Assembly: GCF_027925525.1 (NCBI RefSeq) | Contig: NZ_BSDJ01000044.1 | Coordinates: 1-56,977 of the forward strand | DNA from: Paenibacillus tyrphae | GTDB taxonomy: Bacteria > Bacillota > Bacilli > Paenibacillales > NBRC-103111 | Reading direction: 5' to 3' | Length of the DNA stretch: 56,977 bases | Shown here: positions 43,606 to 52,807 of the stretch, in pieces | How positions within the stretch are numbered: position 1 is the first letter of the stretch | Layout: the number at the start of each line of letters is the position of its first letter | Translations under genes and position numbers: made by a program | The notes under the pieces: model-generated | What the model was told of the DNA's origin: nothing | The model's input: the letters and a program-made list of their open reading frames with translations, nothing else | Database searches by the model: none

Positions 43606-45147
43606 ATGAAAAAAAGTGCGCTTCTCACGCTCGCTGCGATCCTTGCGGTCACGGCCGCCGGCTGCAGCGGTTCGGAATCGGGAAAACCGCCGGCGGCGGA
43701 CGCCGAAGGGGGCCAACAGCCGCCTGGTAAAAAAACGTTCACCGCGCTGCTGGACAATAACGCGACGTTCCCATACAGCAAGGACTGGCCGATCTGGAAC
43801 ATGATCGAAGAGAAGACGGGCGCCCGCCTGGAGGTGCAACTGCCCTCCGGCAAATTGAGCGATTCGCTCAGCCTGGTCGTCGCCTCCGGCAATATGCCCG
43901 ACCTGCTCTATATGCCGAACCGGAAGAAGGAATCGAACAAATACGGCCAGCAGGGCGCGCTTGTCAACATTTTGGATCATCTGGACGTCATGCCGAACCT
44001 CAAGAAATGGATGGAGAAATACCCGGAGGAGGCGAAGGCAGCCGTGGCGGCGGACGGGAAGATGTACATGTTCCCGAACCAAGGCTTTGGGGAAACGAAC
44101 CGGATGATTTGGATGTACCGGGAGGACGTGTTCAAAAAGCACAATTTGACGCCGCCGAAAACGTACGACGAGCTGTATACGGTGCTCAAGAAGCTGAAGG
44201 AAGCGTACCCGGACAGCTATCCGCTGTCGTTCCGGTTCGGGCAAATTCCCGACGAGATGATGGCGCACTTCACGGCTAATTTCCAGACCGGCGAAGACGT
44301 CTATTACGATTTCGACGCCAAAGCGTGGAAATACGGGCCGGCCGAAGATAACTACAAGAAAATGCTCGAAACGTTCCATAAATTCAACAAGGAAGGCTTG
44401 ATCCAGCCTGATTTTCTGACGGTGCAGACGAAGCAGTGGCAAGACATGATGTCGACGAACAAGTCGTTTATTACGATCGACTACATCAGCCGGATCGACT
44501 TTTTCAACAACGCGATGCGTAAGGAGAACCCGCAGTACAACCTGCAGTTTATGGCTCCGCCGACGGGGATTGCAGGTGGCAAACAGTACAACCCGTACAT
44601 GCATTTTCTGGAAGGCGGTCTGACCGTATCGTCCACCTCTAAGAAAGTGAAAGACGTCATGAAGTATATGGATTTCTTCTACAGCGAAGAAGGGCGCACG
44701 TTGGCCAGCTGGGGGAAGGAAGGCGAAACGTATATGACGGACGGCGGCAAAAAGAAGTTCAAGCCGGAATTCACCGACCTGACCGAAATGCGCAAGAAGA
44801 CGGGGCTCGCCACGAGCGGTACGTACACGTGGATCGATTTCGACTCGCATCTGTCGCTGTTCACCCCCGATCTGCAGAAAGCGTATCAGGAGGCGCGGCA
44901 GTACGATCCTCCGGCGATGCAGCCTAGACCGGCCTTCACGGAGAAAGAGCTGGAAACGCTGTCGGTGACCGGAGAAGCGGTCAAGAAATATCGCGAGGAA
45001 AGCTTCGCCAAATTTGTGACCGGCTCCCGGAATTTGGCCGAGTGGGATAAATATGTGCAGGAGCTGAACGGGCTCGGGACGCAAAAGCTGGTCGATCTGT
45101 ACAAGCAAGCATACCAGCGGCTCGATGCGGCTGCGCCCAAAAAATAA
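43606..45147 (+). CDS. Extracellular sugar-binding lipoprotein of importer 2
   Basis: A 513-residue substrate-binding lipoprotein; lipobox AVTAAGC followed by a Gly/Pro-rich linker. The mature part has the two-lobed SBP_bac_1 form with the N-terminal NNATFPYSKDWPIWNMIEE and a hydrophobic, aromatic-rich core, as found for oligosaccharide binders next to LplB/YtcP. AAGGGGAGG precedes ATG 43606. The two permeases upstream and two oxidoreductases downstream place it in a sugar import and processing operon. Confidence 0.92.
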   Translation: MKKSALLTLAAILAVTAAGCSGSESGKPPAADAEGGQQPPGKKTFTALLDNNATFPYSKDWPIWNMIEEKTGARLEVQLPSGKLSDSLSLVVASGNMPDLLYMPNRKKESNKYGQQGALVNILDHLDVMPNLKKWMEKYPEEAKAAVAADGKMYMFPNQGFGETNRMIWMYREDVFKKHNLTPPKTYDELYTVLKKLKEAYPDSYPLSFRFGQIPDEMMAHFTANFQTGEDVYYDFDAKAWKYGPAEDNYKKMLETFHKFNKEGLIQPDFLTVQTKQWQDMMSTNKSFITIDYISRIDFFNNAMRKENPQYNLQFMAPPTGIAGGKQYNPYMHFLEGGLTVSSTSKKVKDVMKYMDFFYSEEGRTLASWGKEGETYMTDGGKKKFKPEFTDLTEMRKKTGLATSGTYTWIDFDSHLSLFTPDLQKAYQEARQYDPPAMQPRPAFTEKELETLSVTGEAVKKYREESFAKFVTGSRNLAEWDKYVQELNGLGTQKLVDLYKQAYQRLDAAAPKK

Positions 45148-45175
45148 TCCGGTTTAAACGATGGAGGAGTATCCG

Positions 45176-46201
45176 ATGAAACGAAATATTCGATTTGCTC
45201 TGGTGGGCACGGGCGTTATCGCCGTGAATCACGCGAAAGCGATTGCCGCGCATCCCGAAGCGGAGCTCGTCGCCATCGCTGAAAAAGATGCCGACCGCGG
45301 CAGGGCGTTCGCCGCCGAGCATGGCATCGGGCAAGTGTTCGGCGATTACGAGCGGATGCTGAAGCAGGACGACATTGACGTCATCTGCGTCTGCGTGCCG
45401 AGCGGGCTGCATGGCGACGTGACGATTGCGGCCGCGCAGGCGGGCAAGCACGTGCTCTGCGAGAAGCCGCTCGAAATCCGGCGGGAGAAAATGGACGAGA
45501 TGATCGCTGCGTGCCGCAAGCACGGCGTCAAGCTGGGCACCGTCTTCCAGAAGCGGACGACGCAGCAGGCGGCGATCGTCGGGCGCGCGATCCGCGAAGG
45601 AAAGCTCGGCAAGCTGGTGCTTGGCGACGTATACATGAAATATTACCGGAGCCCCGAATACTACCGCAGCGCCGATTGGCGGGGCACTTGGGCGGTCGAC
45701 GGCGGAGGCGCGCTGATGAACCAGGGGGTGCACGGCATCGACCTGCTGCTGTCGCTGATGGGCGACGTTGAATCCGTTTTCGCCTACGCCGCTCCGCTGG
45801 TGCGCGATATCGAAGTGGAAGATACGGCAGTCGCTACAGTCAAATATAAAAACGGCGCGTTCGGCGTCATTCAAGGCACGACGTCCGTCTATCCGGGCAC
45901 GGAGATGCGGGCGGAAATTCACGGCGAGCTGGGCTCAATCGTTTTTGCCGACAGCGGGTTTAAGGTATGGAAATTCGCTGGAAGCGACGAAGAAGCTCCA
46001 CAGACGGCGGGAAAGGCGGAAGGCAGCAGCGATCCGAGAGCGATTTCAGGCGACGGCCACTATATTCTCGTGGACGACATGATCGGCGCGATCCGGGAAG
46101 ACCGCGATCCGCTTATTCCGGGCGAGGAGGGCCGTAAGGCGGTCGACCTGATTCTGGCAATCTATGAATCTGCACGAACAAGGCAGGAAGTAAAGCTGTA
46201 G
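45176..46201 (+). CDS. Gfo/Idh/MocA-family NAD(P)-dependent oxidoreductase 1
   Basis: A 341-residue dehydrogenase. The Rossmann N-terminus is FALVGTGVIAVNHAKAI; the family Lys of the EKP motif is in LCEKPLEIRRE; the C-terminal alpha/beta domain holds GGGALMNQGVHGIDLLL, with the catalytic-region His. Family members oxidise or reduce sugar hydroxyls, often at C3, with NAD(P). I prefer ATG 45176 because GGAGGAG lies seven nucleotides before; ATG 45161 is in frame but overlaps that site. It follows the importer genes in one run. Confidence 0.92.
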   Translation: MKRNIRFALVGTGVIAVNHAKAIAAHPEAELVAIAEKDADRGRAFAAEHGIGQVFGDYERMLKQDDIDVICVCVPSGLHGDVTIAAAQAGKHVLCEKPLEIRREKMDEMIAACRKHGVKLGTVFQKRTTQQAAIVGRAIREGKLGKLVLGDVYMKYYRSPEYYRSADWRGTWAVDGGGALMNQGVHGIDLLLSLMGDVESVFAYAAPLVRDIEVEDTAVATVKYKNGAFGVIQGTTSVYPGTEMRAEIHGELGSIVFADSGFKVWKFAGSDEEAPQTAGKAEGSSDPRAISGDGHYILVDDMIGAIREDRDPLIPGEEGRKAVDLILAIYESARTRQEVKL

Positions 46202-46258
46202 CTTTTCGTTTCTTTTGTTTCGGGAAGGCGACTTCACATATAGGAGCTGGTGATCGGG

Positions 46259-49200
46259 ATGTGGAAACGTCGTATTCGCTTGCATTTTGCGGTTTGGCTG
46301 CTGCTCTTGGGGCTGTGGTCCGTCTTCGGCGCGCCGGGGACCGTTCCCCGGGCGCTTGCGGCAGCGGCCGTCACCATCGACTCGCCTGTCGACGGCACGC
46401 CGGTCGGCTCGGGGACGATACGGATTTCAGGCACGTATCAGGACGTGTACGATCTTGTTCTATTGATTGATGGGAAGAGGCAGGCCGAGGTACGCAAGGA
46501 AGACCCGGACGGGGACGACAGCGGCAGCTGGTATTACGATCTGGATACGTCGGCGTTTAACGGTCCGGTTCGGATCATCGCCAAAGGACTTGACGTGAAT
46601 ACACGCTACGGGGTTTGGAGCCGAACGCTAACGCTGCAAGCGAGCAATCCGGCTCGGACCGCTCCGGTTGTCCGGATCGTCAATCCGAAGGAAGGGAAGG
46701 GGCTCACGGGGGAGGTGCCGGTCCAAATATCCGTGGATTCTCCAAACGCGGTGCAGCGCGTTGATGTCCGCATGAACGGCGGACCGTGGCAGGCGGCGGA
46801 TCGTAAAGGGGACCATTATCAATATATGTGGCAGACGCAGGACATCGGCGAACGGACGAGCAGCATCGAGGCGAAAGCGGTGGACGACCGCGGCAATACG
46901 GGCTTCAGCATGACGACCTACGCGCAGGTGGGCGCGGGGACGCGCGAGCCAGTCACGGTAGAAAAGCAGGATCGCGCCATATGGATCTGGGAGCCGGCTT
47001 CGTACAATCTGCTGCTGAATCCGGGCTCGCGCACCGTGCTCGACGCGATGGCCAAGGATACGGCGACGTTCGGCTCCGATCCGGTAACCGTATTTTATAT
47101 CGCGGTAGGCTCTTATGGCGGGATCGACATACTGGAGGATAACCGGGAAGCGGTCCGCGATTTTCTGACTTGGGCGCATGCCCGGGGATACCAGGTATTC
47201 GCTTGTATCGCAGGAGGCACGTCACCGGCATATATGGGCGCTTATACCGAATATCATCCGTTGGCGCTGCGCCAGTTGGAGAAGATTATCAACTACAACA
47301 TCGCTTCCCCGGCAGGCGCGCGCTTCGATGGCGTGAACGCCGACATCGAGCCGTACATCTCGCCGGATTTCAAAGAACAGTATCCTTCGCTTCAGAAGCA
47401 ATATTTGGACCTGTCGAAAAAGATGGCGGACCGGCGCAATGCCGCAGGAATCGATCTGCCGATCGGTCCGGCCATACCGAAGTGGTACGACTCGTCGAAC
47501 GAGTCCAAGAATATCGAATGGAACGGCGCAACGAAATGGCTGTCTGAGCATATTCAGGACATTTCCGATTATATCTCGATCATGGATTACCGCGATACGG
47601 CCGACGGGACCGCAGGCATCATTGCAGGCGCAGAAGGCGAAATTGCCTACGCCGCGAAAATCGGCAAGCCGAACTCCGTCGTCATCGGCGTCGAGACGCT
47701 CGATATCGCCAATAGCGGCGATCCGGAGACGATCACGTTCCGTGAGGAAGGCCGGACGGCGATGGAAGCGGAGCTCGACAAAGTGTATGCGGCGTTCGAA
47801 AACAAGCCGGGCTTTGGCGGCATCGCGATGCACCATTATGACTCGCTGCGCGCCCTGCCGTCGCATTGGGGGCCGGGAGCCGTGTTCTGGCAGCCGCCTG
47901 CTGATACGGAGCCGCCGACCGCCGTCTCCCGCAATCCTGTGGCGACTGCGACGGACTACAGCACCGTTCAACTATCCTACGGGATGGCGTTCGACAATAC
48001 CGAGGTGGACAAATACGTCGTTTACCGGAGCAAGCAGCCGGGCTTTACGGCCGGAGCCGCGACCGCGGTCGGCACTGCAAGAAGCTTATCCTTCAAGGAT
48101 ACCGGGCTGCTGCCGAATACGACGTACTATTATAAAGTCGCAGCTATGGATGTCCGGGGCAACATCGGCCCGGCTTCGGCGGAGACGCAGGCGACGACCA
48201 GAACGACGGCGCTTAAGCCGATGATCGTCTCGGAGCTGCAGATCGTGCGCAGCGGGAACGGCGCCAGCGCAGCGCTGCAAGTCGTCGATAAGGCGACGGG
48301 ACAGCCCGTGACGGCGGAGGTGTACGGCCGCTTCACCTATGCCGGTGGCAAGTATACGGGCGGCCTTGCGACCGGCGGCGCCATCACGCTTGCCTCCGAG
48401 GCGCTGCCGCAGGCCGCGCAGGTTGGGTTCGAGCCTCGCCGCATCACGGCAGCCGGCTACTACTGGGCGCAGGCGTACGATGCGCCGCATACGGCGGCGC
48501 TGTACCCACGGGTCCGCCTGCAGGGTCTAAGCCTCAGCGCGGGCGCGCTGGAGCCAGCCTTTACGCCGGATCGGCTCCAATATACCGTCACGGTGTCTGC
48601 CGATACGTACCGGCTTGCCGTGACGGCCCGTCCGGAAGCGGCGAACACCGCCGTGCTCGTGAACGGAGCGCTGGTGACTCCGGGGGCTCCCGCAGAGGTG
48701 GCTTTGCAGCCTGGCGCGAATCGCATCACGGTCCGGACCGCCGGACCTGACGGAACGACGGACAGCTATACGATAACGGTCAACCGCGCGGCAGTTGGCA
48801 GCAACATGTTACGTCCGGTTGCTGACGCATATGTCTTTGAGAACGCTCCGGCCGAAAATTACGGGTCCACCGAGCTGCTGGATATCATCGATGCCCCGAG
48901 GGCGGCTGGGGGAGGCGACAGGTTGGCGCTGATGAAATTCAATTTCGGGGCGTACCCGGAGCCTGTGCATTCCGCCAAGCTGTATGTGTACGTTCATGCG
49001 GCTCCGGCTGTTGCCGTGCCGGTCACGGTACAGGGGCTGACAGCGGACGGCTGGAGCAAGGAGGCGGTGAATTGGAACAATCGTCCGGGCGGTACTGCGG
49101 TAAGCATAGGCACATTGCAGGTCGTGCAAAGCGGCTGGTATGGCATCGATGTCACCTCGTTCCTTCAGAGCCGGACGGACGGGATAGCGACATTCCGCTT

Positions 49201-49288
49201 GGCAGACATGAATACGAAGAACTCGCTGGTGCAGCTTCACTCGAAAGAGCATATGGAGCATCAGCCGTATGTCATTATTAATCCTTAA
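46259..49288 (+). CDS. Secreted multidomain protein with GH18-like catalytic barrel
   Basis: About 1009 residues. After a signal peptide come two Ig-like domains (about 35-225), a TIM-barrel-like catalytic part (about 235-545), a fibronectin III domain (about 545-650), a cadherin-like beta-sandwich (about 750-845) and a DNRLRE-type carbohydrate-binding module (about 845-1005). In the barrel, FDGVNADIE (Asp357-Glu364) matches the GH18 motif DGxDxDxE with the second Asp replaced by Asn360, and MDYRD (442-446) stands 78 residues on, as the GH18 MxYD motif does. I infer a distant GH18 or clan GH-K hydrolase; assignment is not certain. The start is ATG 46259; an upstream GTG (46250) is too near AGGAG. 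Confidence 0.72.
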   Translation: MWKRRIRLHFAVWLLLLGLWSVFGAPGTVPRALAAAAVTIDSPVDGTPVGSGTIRISGTYQDVYDLVLLIDGKRQAEVRKEDPDGDDSGSWYYDLDTSAFNGPVRIIAKGLDVNTRYGVWSRTLTLQASNPARTAPVVRIVNPKEGKGLTGEVPVQISVDSPNAVQRVDVRMNGGPWQAADRKGDHYQYMWQTQDIGERTSSIEAKAVDDRGNTGFSMTTYAQVGAGTREPVTVEKQDRAIWIWEPASYNLLLNPGSRTVLDAMAKDTATFGSDPVTVFYIAVGSYGGIDILEDNREAVRDFLTWAHARGYQVFACIAGGTSPAYMGAYTEYHPLALRQLEKIINYNIASPAGARFDGVNADIEPYISPDFKEQYPSLQKQYLDLSKKMADRRNAAGIDLPIGPAIPKWYDSSNESKNIEWNGATKWLSEHIQDISDYISIMDYRDTADGTAGIIAGAEGEIAYAAKIGKPNSVVIGVETLDIANSGDPETITFREEGRTAMEAELDKVYAAFENKPGFGGIAMHHYDSLRALPSHWGPGAVFWQPPADTEPPTAVSRNPVATATDYSTVQLSYGMAFDNTEVDKYVVYRSKQPGFTAGAATAVGTARSLSFKDTGLLPNTTYYYKVAAMDVRGNIGPASAETQATTRTTALKPMIVSELQIVRSGNGASAALQVVDKATGQPVTAEVYGRFTYAGGKYTGGLATGGAITLASEALPQAAQVGFEPRRITAAGYYWAQAYDAPHTAALYPRVRLQGLSLSAGALEPAFTPDRLQYTVTVSADTYRLAVTARPEAANTAVLVNGALVTPGAPAEVALQPGANRITVRTAGPDGTTDSYTITVNRAAVGSNMLRPVADAYVFENAPAENYGSTELLDIIDAPRAAGGGDRLALMKFNFGAYPEPVHSAKLYVYVHAAPAVAVPVTVQGLTADGWSKEAVNWNNRPGGTAVSIGTLQVVQSGWYGIDVTSFLQSRTDGIATFRLADMNTKNSLVQLHSKEHMEHQPYVIINP

Positions 49289-49336
49289 CCTATACCGTGC
49301 AAGGCTCGCAAGCCCAAGAACAGGAGGCATATGCAA

Positions 49337-50299
49337 ATGAACTCTGTACTTCGCATCGGCATGATCGGCTTGGATACGTCGCATGCTGTCGATTTTACGG
49401 AATTGCTAAACGACCCGAATCATCAGCATCACGTCCCGGGAGCCCGGGTAACGGTGGCATTTCCGGGCGGCTCGCCCGATTTCGAGCTGAGCGCCGGCCG
49501 GGTGGAAGGCTTCACGGAGACGCTGCGGAGCAAGTACGGCGTGGAGATCGCGGATACGCCGGAAGCGGTCGCGGAGCGCTGCGATGCGATTCTGCTCGAA
49601 TCCGTGGACGGGCGGGTGCATCTGGAGCAGTTTCGCCACATTGCGCCCTATGGCAAGCCCGTGTTTATCGATAAGCCGTTAGCGGTTAGCTCGCGGGATG
49701 CCGAAGAAATCGCGCGCGTTGCCGAGCAGCACGGTGTCGAGGTCATGAGCTGCTCCGCCGTCCGCTTCGCGCAAACGTTGACGGAGGCGGTCGCTTCGGA
49801 GGAGGGCGGTGCCATCATCGGCGCGGACTGCTACGGCCCGATGGACCTGCAGTCGACCCAGCCGGGGCTGTTCTGGTATGGCGTGCATACGGCCGATATG
49901 CTGTACGCCGTCATGGGGACGGGCTGCATCCGGGTCCAGGCGTATACGAACGACGACCACGATCTCATCGTTGGCACCTGGGCGGACGGCCGCATCGGCA
50001 CGATCCGCGGGAATCGCCGGGGCAACCGGAGGTTCGGCGCGTGGGTGCATCGCGAGAAGCAGACGCTGTACGCCGACGTCTATGCGTCCGACAAGCCGTA
50101 CTATGCGCTCCTGCTCGAAAGCATCGTCCGCTGGTTTACCGGCGGCCGTCCGGCGATCGATCTGCGCGAGACGCTGGAGGTCGTCCGCTTCATGGAAGCC
50201 GCCAACGAAAGCCGCGTCACGGGCCGGGCGGTGTCGCTCGGCGTTTCCCCGGCATCCGGTCAAACGGCCGTTGCTCGGGAAGGGGGCACCCCGTCATGA
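49337..50299 (+). CDS. Gfo/Idh/MocA-family oxidoreductase 2
   Basis: A dehydrogenase of about 320 residues. The Rossmann start is IGMIGLDTSHA, the catalytic-lysine motif is FIDKPLAVSSRDAEEIA, and there are insertions compared with oxidoreductase 1 (an extra loop at residue 30-60 and a shortened C-terminal domain). The substrate is unknown; it may use a keto-sugar as hydride acceptor or donor. AGGAGG (49322-49327) stands nine nucleotides before ATG 49337, so I prefer this to ATG 49331. It overlaps the epimerase-like gene by 4 nt (ATGA). Confidence 0.85.
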   Translation: MNSVLRIGMIGLDTSHAVDFTELLNDPNHQHHVPGARVTVAFPGGSPDFELSAGRVEGFTETLRSKYGVEIADTPEAVAERCDAILLESVDGRVHLEQFRHIAPYGKPVFIDKPLAVSSRDAEEIARVAEQHGVEVMSCSAVRFAQTLTEAVASEEGGAIIGADCYGPMDLQSTQPGLFWYGVHTADMLYAVMGTGCIRVQAYTNDDHDLIVGTWADGRIGTIRGNRRGNRRFGAWVHREKQTLYADVYASDKPYYALLLESIVRWFTGGRPAIDLRETLEVVRFMEAANESRVTGRAVSLGVSPASGQTAVAREGGTPS

Positions 50300-51192
50300 C
50301 ATGGCCGTTTCGGTTGGCTGTGTTGACCGACGAGGTGTCGCAGGATATCGAGGCGGTGATCCGCTTTTGCCGCGACTATAAGCTGGAAGCCGTCGAGCTG
50401 CGCTCCGTCGACGATCAGCCGCTTTACAAGCTGCCGGACGAGCGAATCGATGCGCTCGCGACGAGGCTGCGGGAAGTGGGTCTCACCGTATGCGGCTTGT
50501 CTTCGCCGGTGTTCAAATGCGAGCTGGACGACGAGGCGCAGATCGAGGAGCATCTCGGCATTCTGCAGCGATATGCGGAACTGGCCCGCCGCTTCGGCTG
50601 CCGTTATGTCCGGGGCTTCAGCTTCTGGGCGCATGGCCCGTTCGATGAAGCGCTCCCGCGTATCGCGGAACGGCTGCAAGGAATCGTCGGGTTGATGGAA
50701 GCGGCAGGGCTTGTCTACGCGCTCGAATTCGACCCCGCCGTCTATGCGACGAACGGCGCCAAAGTGCGGCGGCTGCTCGATGCGGTGGCCTCCCCGCACC
50801 TTCGGGCGCTGTACGACCCGGGCAACGACTTATGGGACCCGGACGGCGAAGTACCTTATCCGGACGGCTACGAGCATTTGCGCGGGCAGATCTGTCATAT
50901 TCATTTGAAGGATGCGGTGCGGACGGCGGATGGCGTTCAAAGTGTCGCAATCGGGGAGGGCGAAGTGGATTACCGGGCGCTGCTGCTGCGCTTGCTGGCG
51001 GACGGCTACGACGGCTATCTGGTCGTCGAGACGCATTACCGCTTGCGCTCGCAGCTTACGGAGGAGCAGCTCAAGCGTCCTTCCGGCAGCGCCTTCTCGG
51101 AAGGCGGAGAAGAGGCGTCGCGGGAGTGCATGGACAGCTTGCTCCGTTTAATGGAGAGTATTCGTCCGGCAGCGGAGAAGCGGAGATCGTAA
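50296..51192 (+). CDS. Sugar phosphate isomerase/epimerase-like TIM-barrel enzyme
   Basis: A 298-residue AP-endonuclease-2/sugar epimerase family protein. The four metal ligands are visible: Glu in YALEFDP, Asp in LYDPGNDLW, His in CHIHLKDA and Glu in LVVETHYR. Such proteins paired with Gfo/Idh/MocA dehydrogenases act as epimerases, or as lyases that split 3-keto-glycosides in characterised systems. The start ATG 50296 overlaps the stop of the dehydrogenase by 4 nt; the frame stays open 255 nt further up only as a shadow. It closes the operon, followed by a strong terminator. Confidence 0.86.
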   Translation: MTWPFRLAVLTDEVSQDIEAVIRFCRDYKLEAVELRSVDDQPLYKLPDERIDALATRLREVGLTVCGLSSPVFKCELDDEAQIEEHLGILQRYAELARRFGCRYVRGFSFWAHGPFDEALPRIAERLQGIVGLMEAAGLVYALEFDPAVYATNGAKVRRLLDAVASPHLRALYDPGNDLWDPDGEVPYPDGYEHLRGQICHIHLKDAVRTADGVQSVAIGEGEVDYRALLLRLLADGYDGYLVVETHYRLRSQLTEEQLKRPSGSAFSEGGEEASRECMDSLLRLMESIRPAAEKRRS

Positions 51193-51202
51193 ACCGCATT
51201 AT

Positions 51203-51242
51203 AAAAGGGAGGCATCGGGTTAATCGATGCCTCCCTTTTTTC
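51203..51242 (+). terminator. Strong terminator of the second sugar operon
   Basis: AAAAGGGAGGCATCG (51203-51217) pairs perfectly with CGATGCCTCCCTTTT (51225-51239), with GGTTAAT loop and further T residues. Also suitable for the opposite strand. Confidence 0.93.
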
Positions 51243-51262
51243 CATAAACGGACTCCTGCTTC

Positions 51263-52096
51263 TTACGGCAAAAAGCCCGCTTGACTGACCAAAATCCGCT
51301 CTTCCGAAAAATGCCGTTTCAGCTGCTCCAGTACTTGCCGGTAAGCGTCACGGTCATACCAAGCCTCCAGACCGAGCGACTCGTAAATGCGCCGGATGCC
51401 GAGGCGCTCCGTGCGCCGTCCGAGACTGCCGTCGCCCATGAAGAAATCGTCGACGACGAGCCGCGTCACGCCGGTATCCCGCAGCGCTTGCGCAAAGCCG
51501 TCGCTGCTCGGCAGCACGGGCGAAACGGCCGCTTGCGCGGGAACGCCCGCTTCGACGAGCTTGCGCAGTGCCCGCAGCCGGGCGGGGATCGGCGGCGCGG
51601 CGGGCGAGAACGCCTTGCGGACCGATTCCAGGTCGGTCTCGATCGTGAGGCTGATACGCACGCGCGATCCGAGCCGCTGGAGCAGATCGATATCCCGGGT
51701 GACGAGCGGGCTGCGCGTTTGCAGCAGCACAAAGTCGGGCGCGTCTCCTTCCGCCATCGTTTCGAGCAGCGAACGGGTCAGCCCGGTCCGGTATTCGACC
51801 GGCTGGTATGGGTCCGTGCTGGAAGACATAAAGATGGAGACAGGGCCCTTGCGCTTCGCCCGGACGAGTTCTTTGGCGAGCAGCTCCGCAGCCGACGATT
51901 TTACGTCGACCCAGCTTCCCCAAGGCTCCGGGCGAAACTTCGCCACCGGCATCTCGCGCACGTAGCAGTAGGTGCAGGCGAAGGCACAGCCGGAGTAAGG
52001 ATTGAGCGTATGCGTATAGCCCGTCAAGTAACCGGTGGCTGGATTAAGCAGCTGCTTGGGGGCTTTGATCGTAACGGTCGGAAGCACCTCCCGCAC
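51263..52096 (-). CDS. Radical SAM protein, spore photoproduct lyase-like
   Basis: A 277-residue radical SAM protein with the cluster motif Cys37-X3-Cys41-X2-Cys44 in GCAFACTYCYVRE, which binds the 4Fe-4S cluster that cleaves SAM. It belongs to the SplB-like family (COG1533), which includes spore photoproduct lyase and shorter relatives of unknown role. The size is below that of SplB (about 340), and the characteristic SplB partner SplA is absent, so I call it SplB-like rather than SplB. It lies 45 nt after the MOSC gene on the same strand, probably in one operon. Confidence 0.88.
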   Translation of the reverse strand: MREVLPTVTIKAPKQLLNPATGYLTGYTHTLNPYSGCAFACTYCYVREMPVAKFRPEPWGSWVDVKSSAAELLAKELVRAKRKGPVSIFMSSSTDPYQPVEYRTGLTRSLLETMAEGDAPDFVLLQTRSPLVTRDIDLLQRLGSRVRISLTIETDLESVRKAFSPAAPPIPARLRALRKLVEAGVPAQAAVSPVLPSSDGFAQALRDTGVTRLVVDDFFMGDGSLGRRTERLGIRRIYESLGLEAWYDRDAYRQVLEQLKRHFSEERILVSQAGFLP

Positions 52097-52141
52097 CTCG
52101 CTTCGCTTGTAAAATGTGAAATCGACCGGGTCCTGCCCCGG

Positions 52142-52684
52142 TTACTCGATCATAATCCGCACGGTATCGCCTTCTGCGATCGTGCCTATGCGCTCGACGG
52201 AGCAGACGATGCCGCGCCGCTTCTTCGCGGCAGCCGTGAAGCGGGTAGCTGCCGCAGCATGGCCTGTCGCTTCGGCGATCATTTCGCCCGGCCCCGTGCA
52301 GGGCAGGTTCTCGCCTTCGCCGATCAAGCCCGTTCCGGCAGGGAACAGCAGGCGTGCGCCCTGCGGCAGCAGCGTGAGGGAGGGATATCCCTCCAACAGC
52401 AGATTGGCGCCGAGCCACTCCGGGAGCACTTCGGGCAGCCCAAGCCGCTCGGCGATCTGGGCCAATTCCTCGACGGAGACGATGCTGATCTGTCTCCGGT
52501 TGGCAATGTCGGTGCCGCGCGGATAAAACCGCTGCCGGCTGTCGGCAGGCCGCGTGAGTCCGTAATGCCGGTCGCCGGGAATGCCGGCAAGATCCACGGT
52601 GACGGAGCTTTCCCGCGCGGTGACGAACGTATGCGGATCGCGGGCGGCCAGCACGGCTTTGACCCGGGCTTCAAAAGTTTTCAT
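52142..52684 (-). CDS. MOSC-domain protein
   Basis: A 180-residue MOSC domain protein. It has the N-terminal beta-barrel features, a conserved RQISIVSVEELAQIA, and a conserved cysteine in LPCTGPGEM, which in the molybdenum-cofactor sulfurase C-terminal family carries sulfur. Its role in bacteria is not well defined; binding of molybdenum cofactor is likely. I chose ATG 52684 (MKTFEARV) because upstream residues to 52765 are unlike the family and overlap a terminator. AAGGGG lies 12 nt before the start. Confidence 0.82.
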   Translation of the reverse strand: MKTFEARVKAVLAARDPHTFVTARESSVTVDLAGIPGDRHYGLTRPADSRQRFYPRGTDIANRRQISIVSVEELAQIAERLGLPEVLPEWLGANLLLEGYPSLTLLPQGARLLFPAGTGLIGEGENLPCTGPGEMIAEATGHAAAATRFTAAAKKRRGIVCSVERIGTIAEGDTVRIMIE

Positions 52685-52747
52685 AATAGCGTATTTCCCC
52701 TTTCCGTACATGGTTAAGCTTACCAGAATGGCGTGCGAACAGACAAG

Positions 52748-52779
52748 AAACCCGGCTTCCGCCAAGGGAAACCGGGTTT
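52748..52779 (-). terminator. Terminator of the DRE-TIM aldolase gene
   Basis: AAACCCGG (52748-52755) pairs with CCGGGTTT (52772-52779). On the minus strand it follows the aldolase stop by about 30 nt, but the T run after it is short (TTTCTTG), so termination may be partial. Confidence 0.55.
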
Positions 52780-52807
52780 TGCTGTGTGAACCGCAAGCGG
52801 TGCCGAA

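Noticed and set aside
43492..45108. A 538-codon antisense frame opposite the sugar-binding lipoprotein gene
   Set aside because: Low-complexity His/Arg-rich translation with no domain; the sense gene has signal peptide, ribosome binding site and operon context.
51281..52717. A 478-codon plus-strand frame across two minus-strand genes
   Set aside because: It spans the SplB-like and MOSC genes and the gap between them, which shows it is a shadow rather than a gene.
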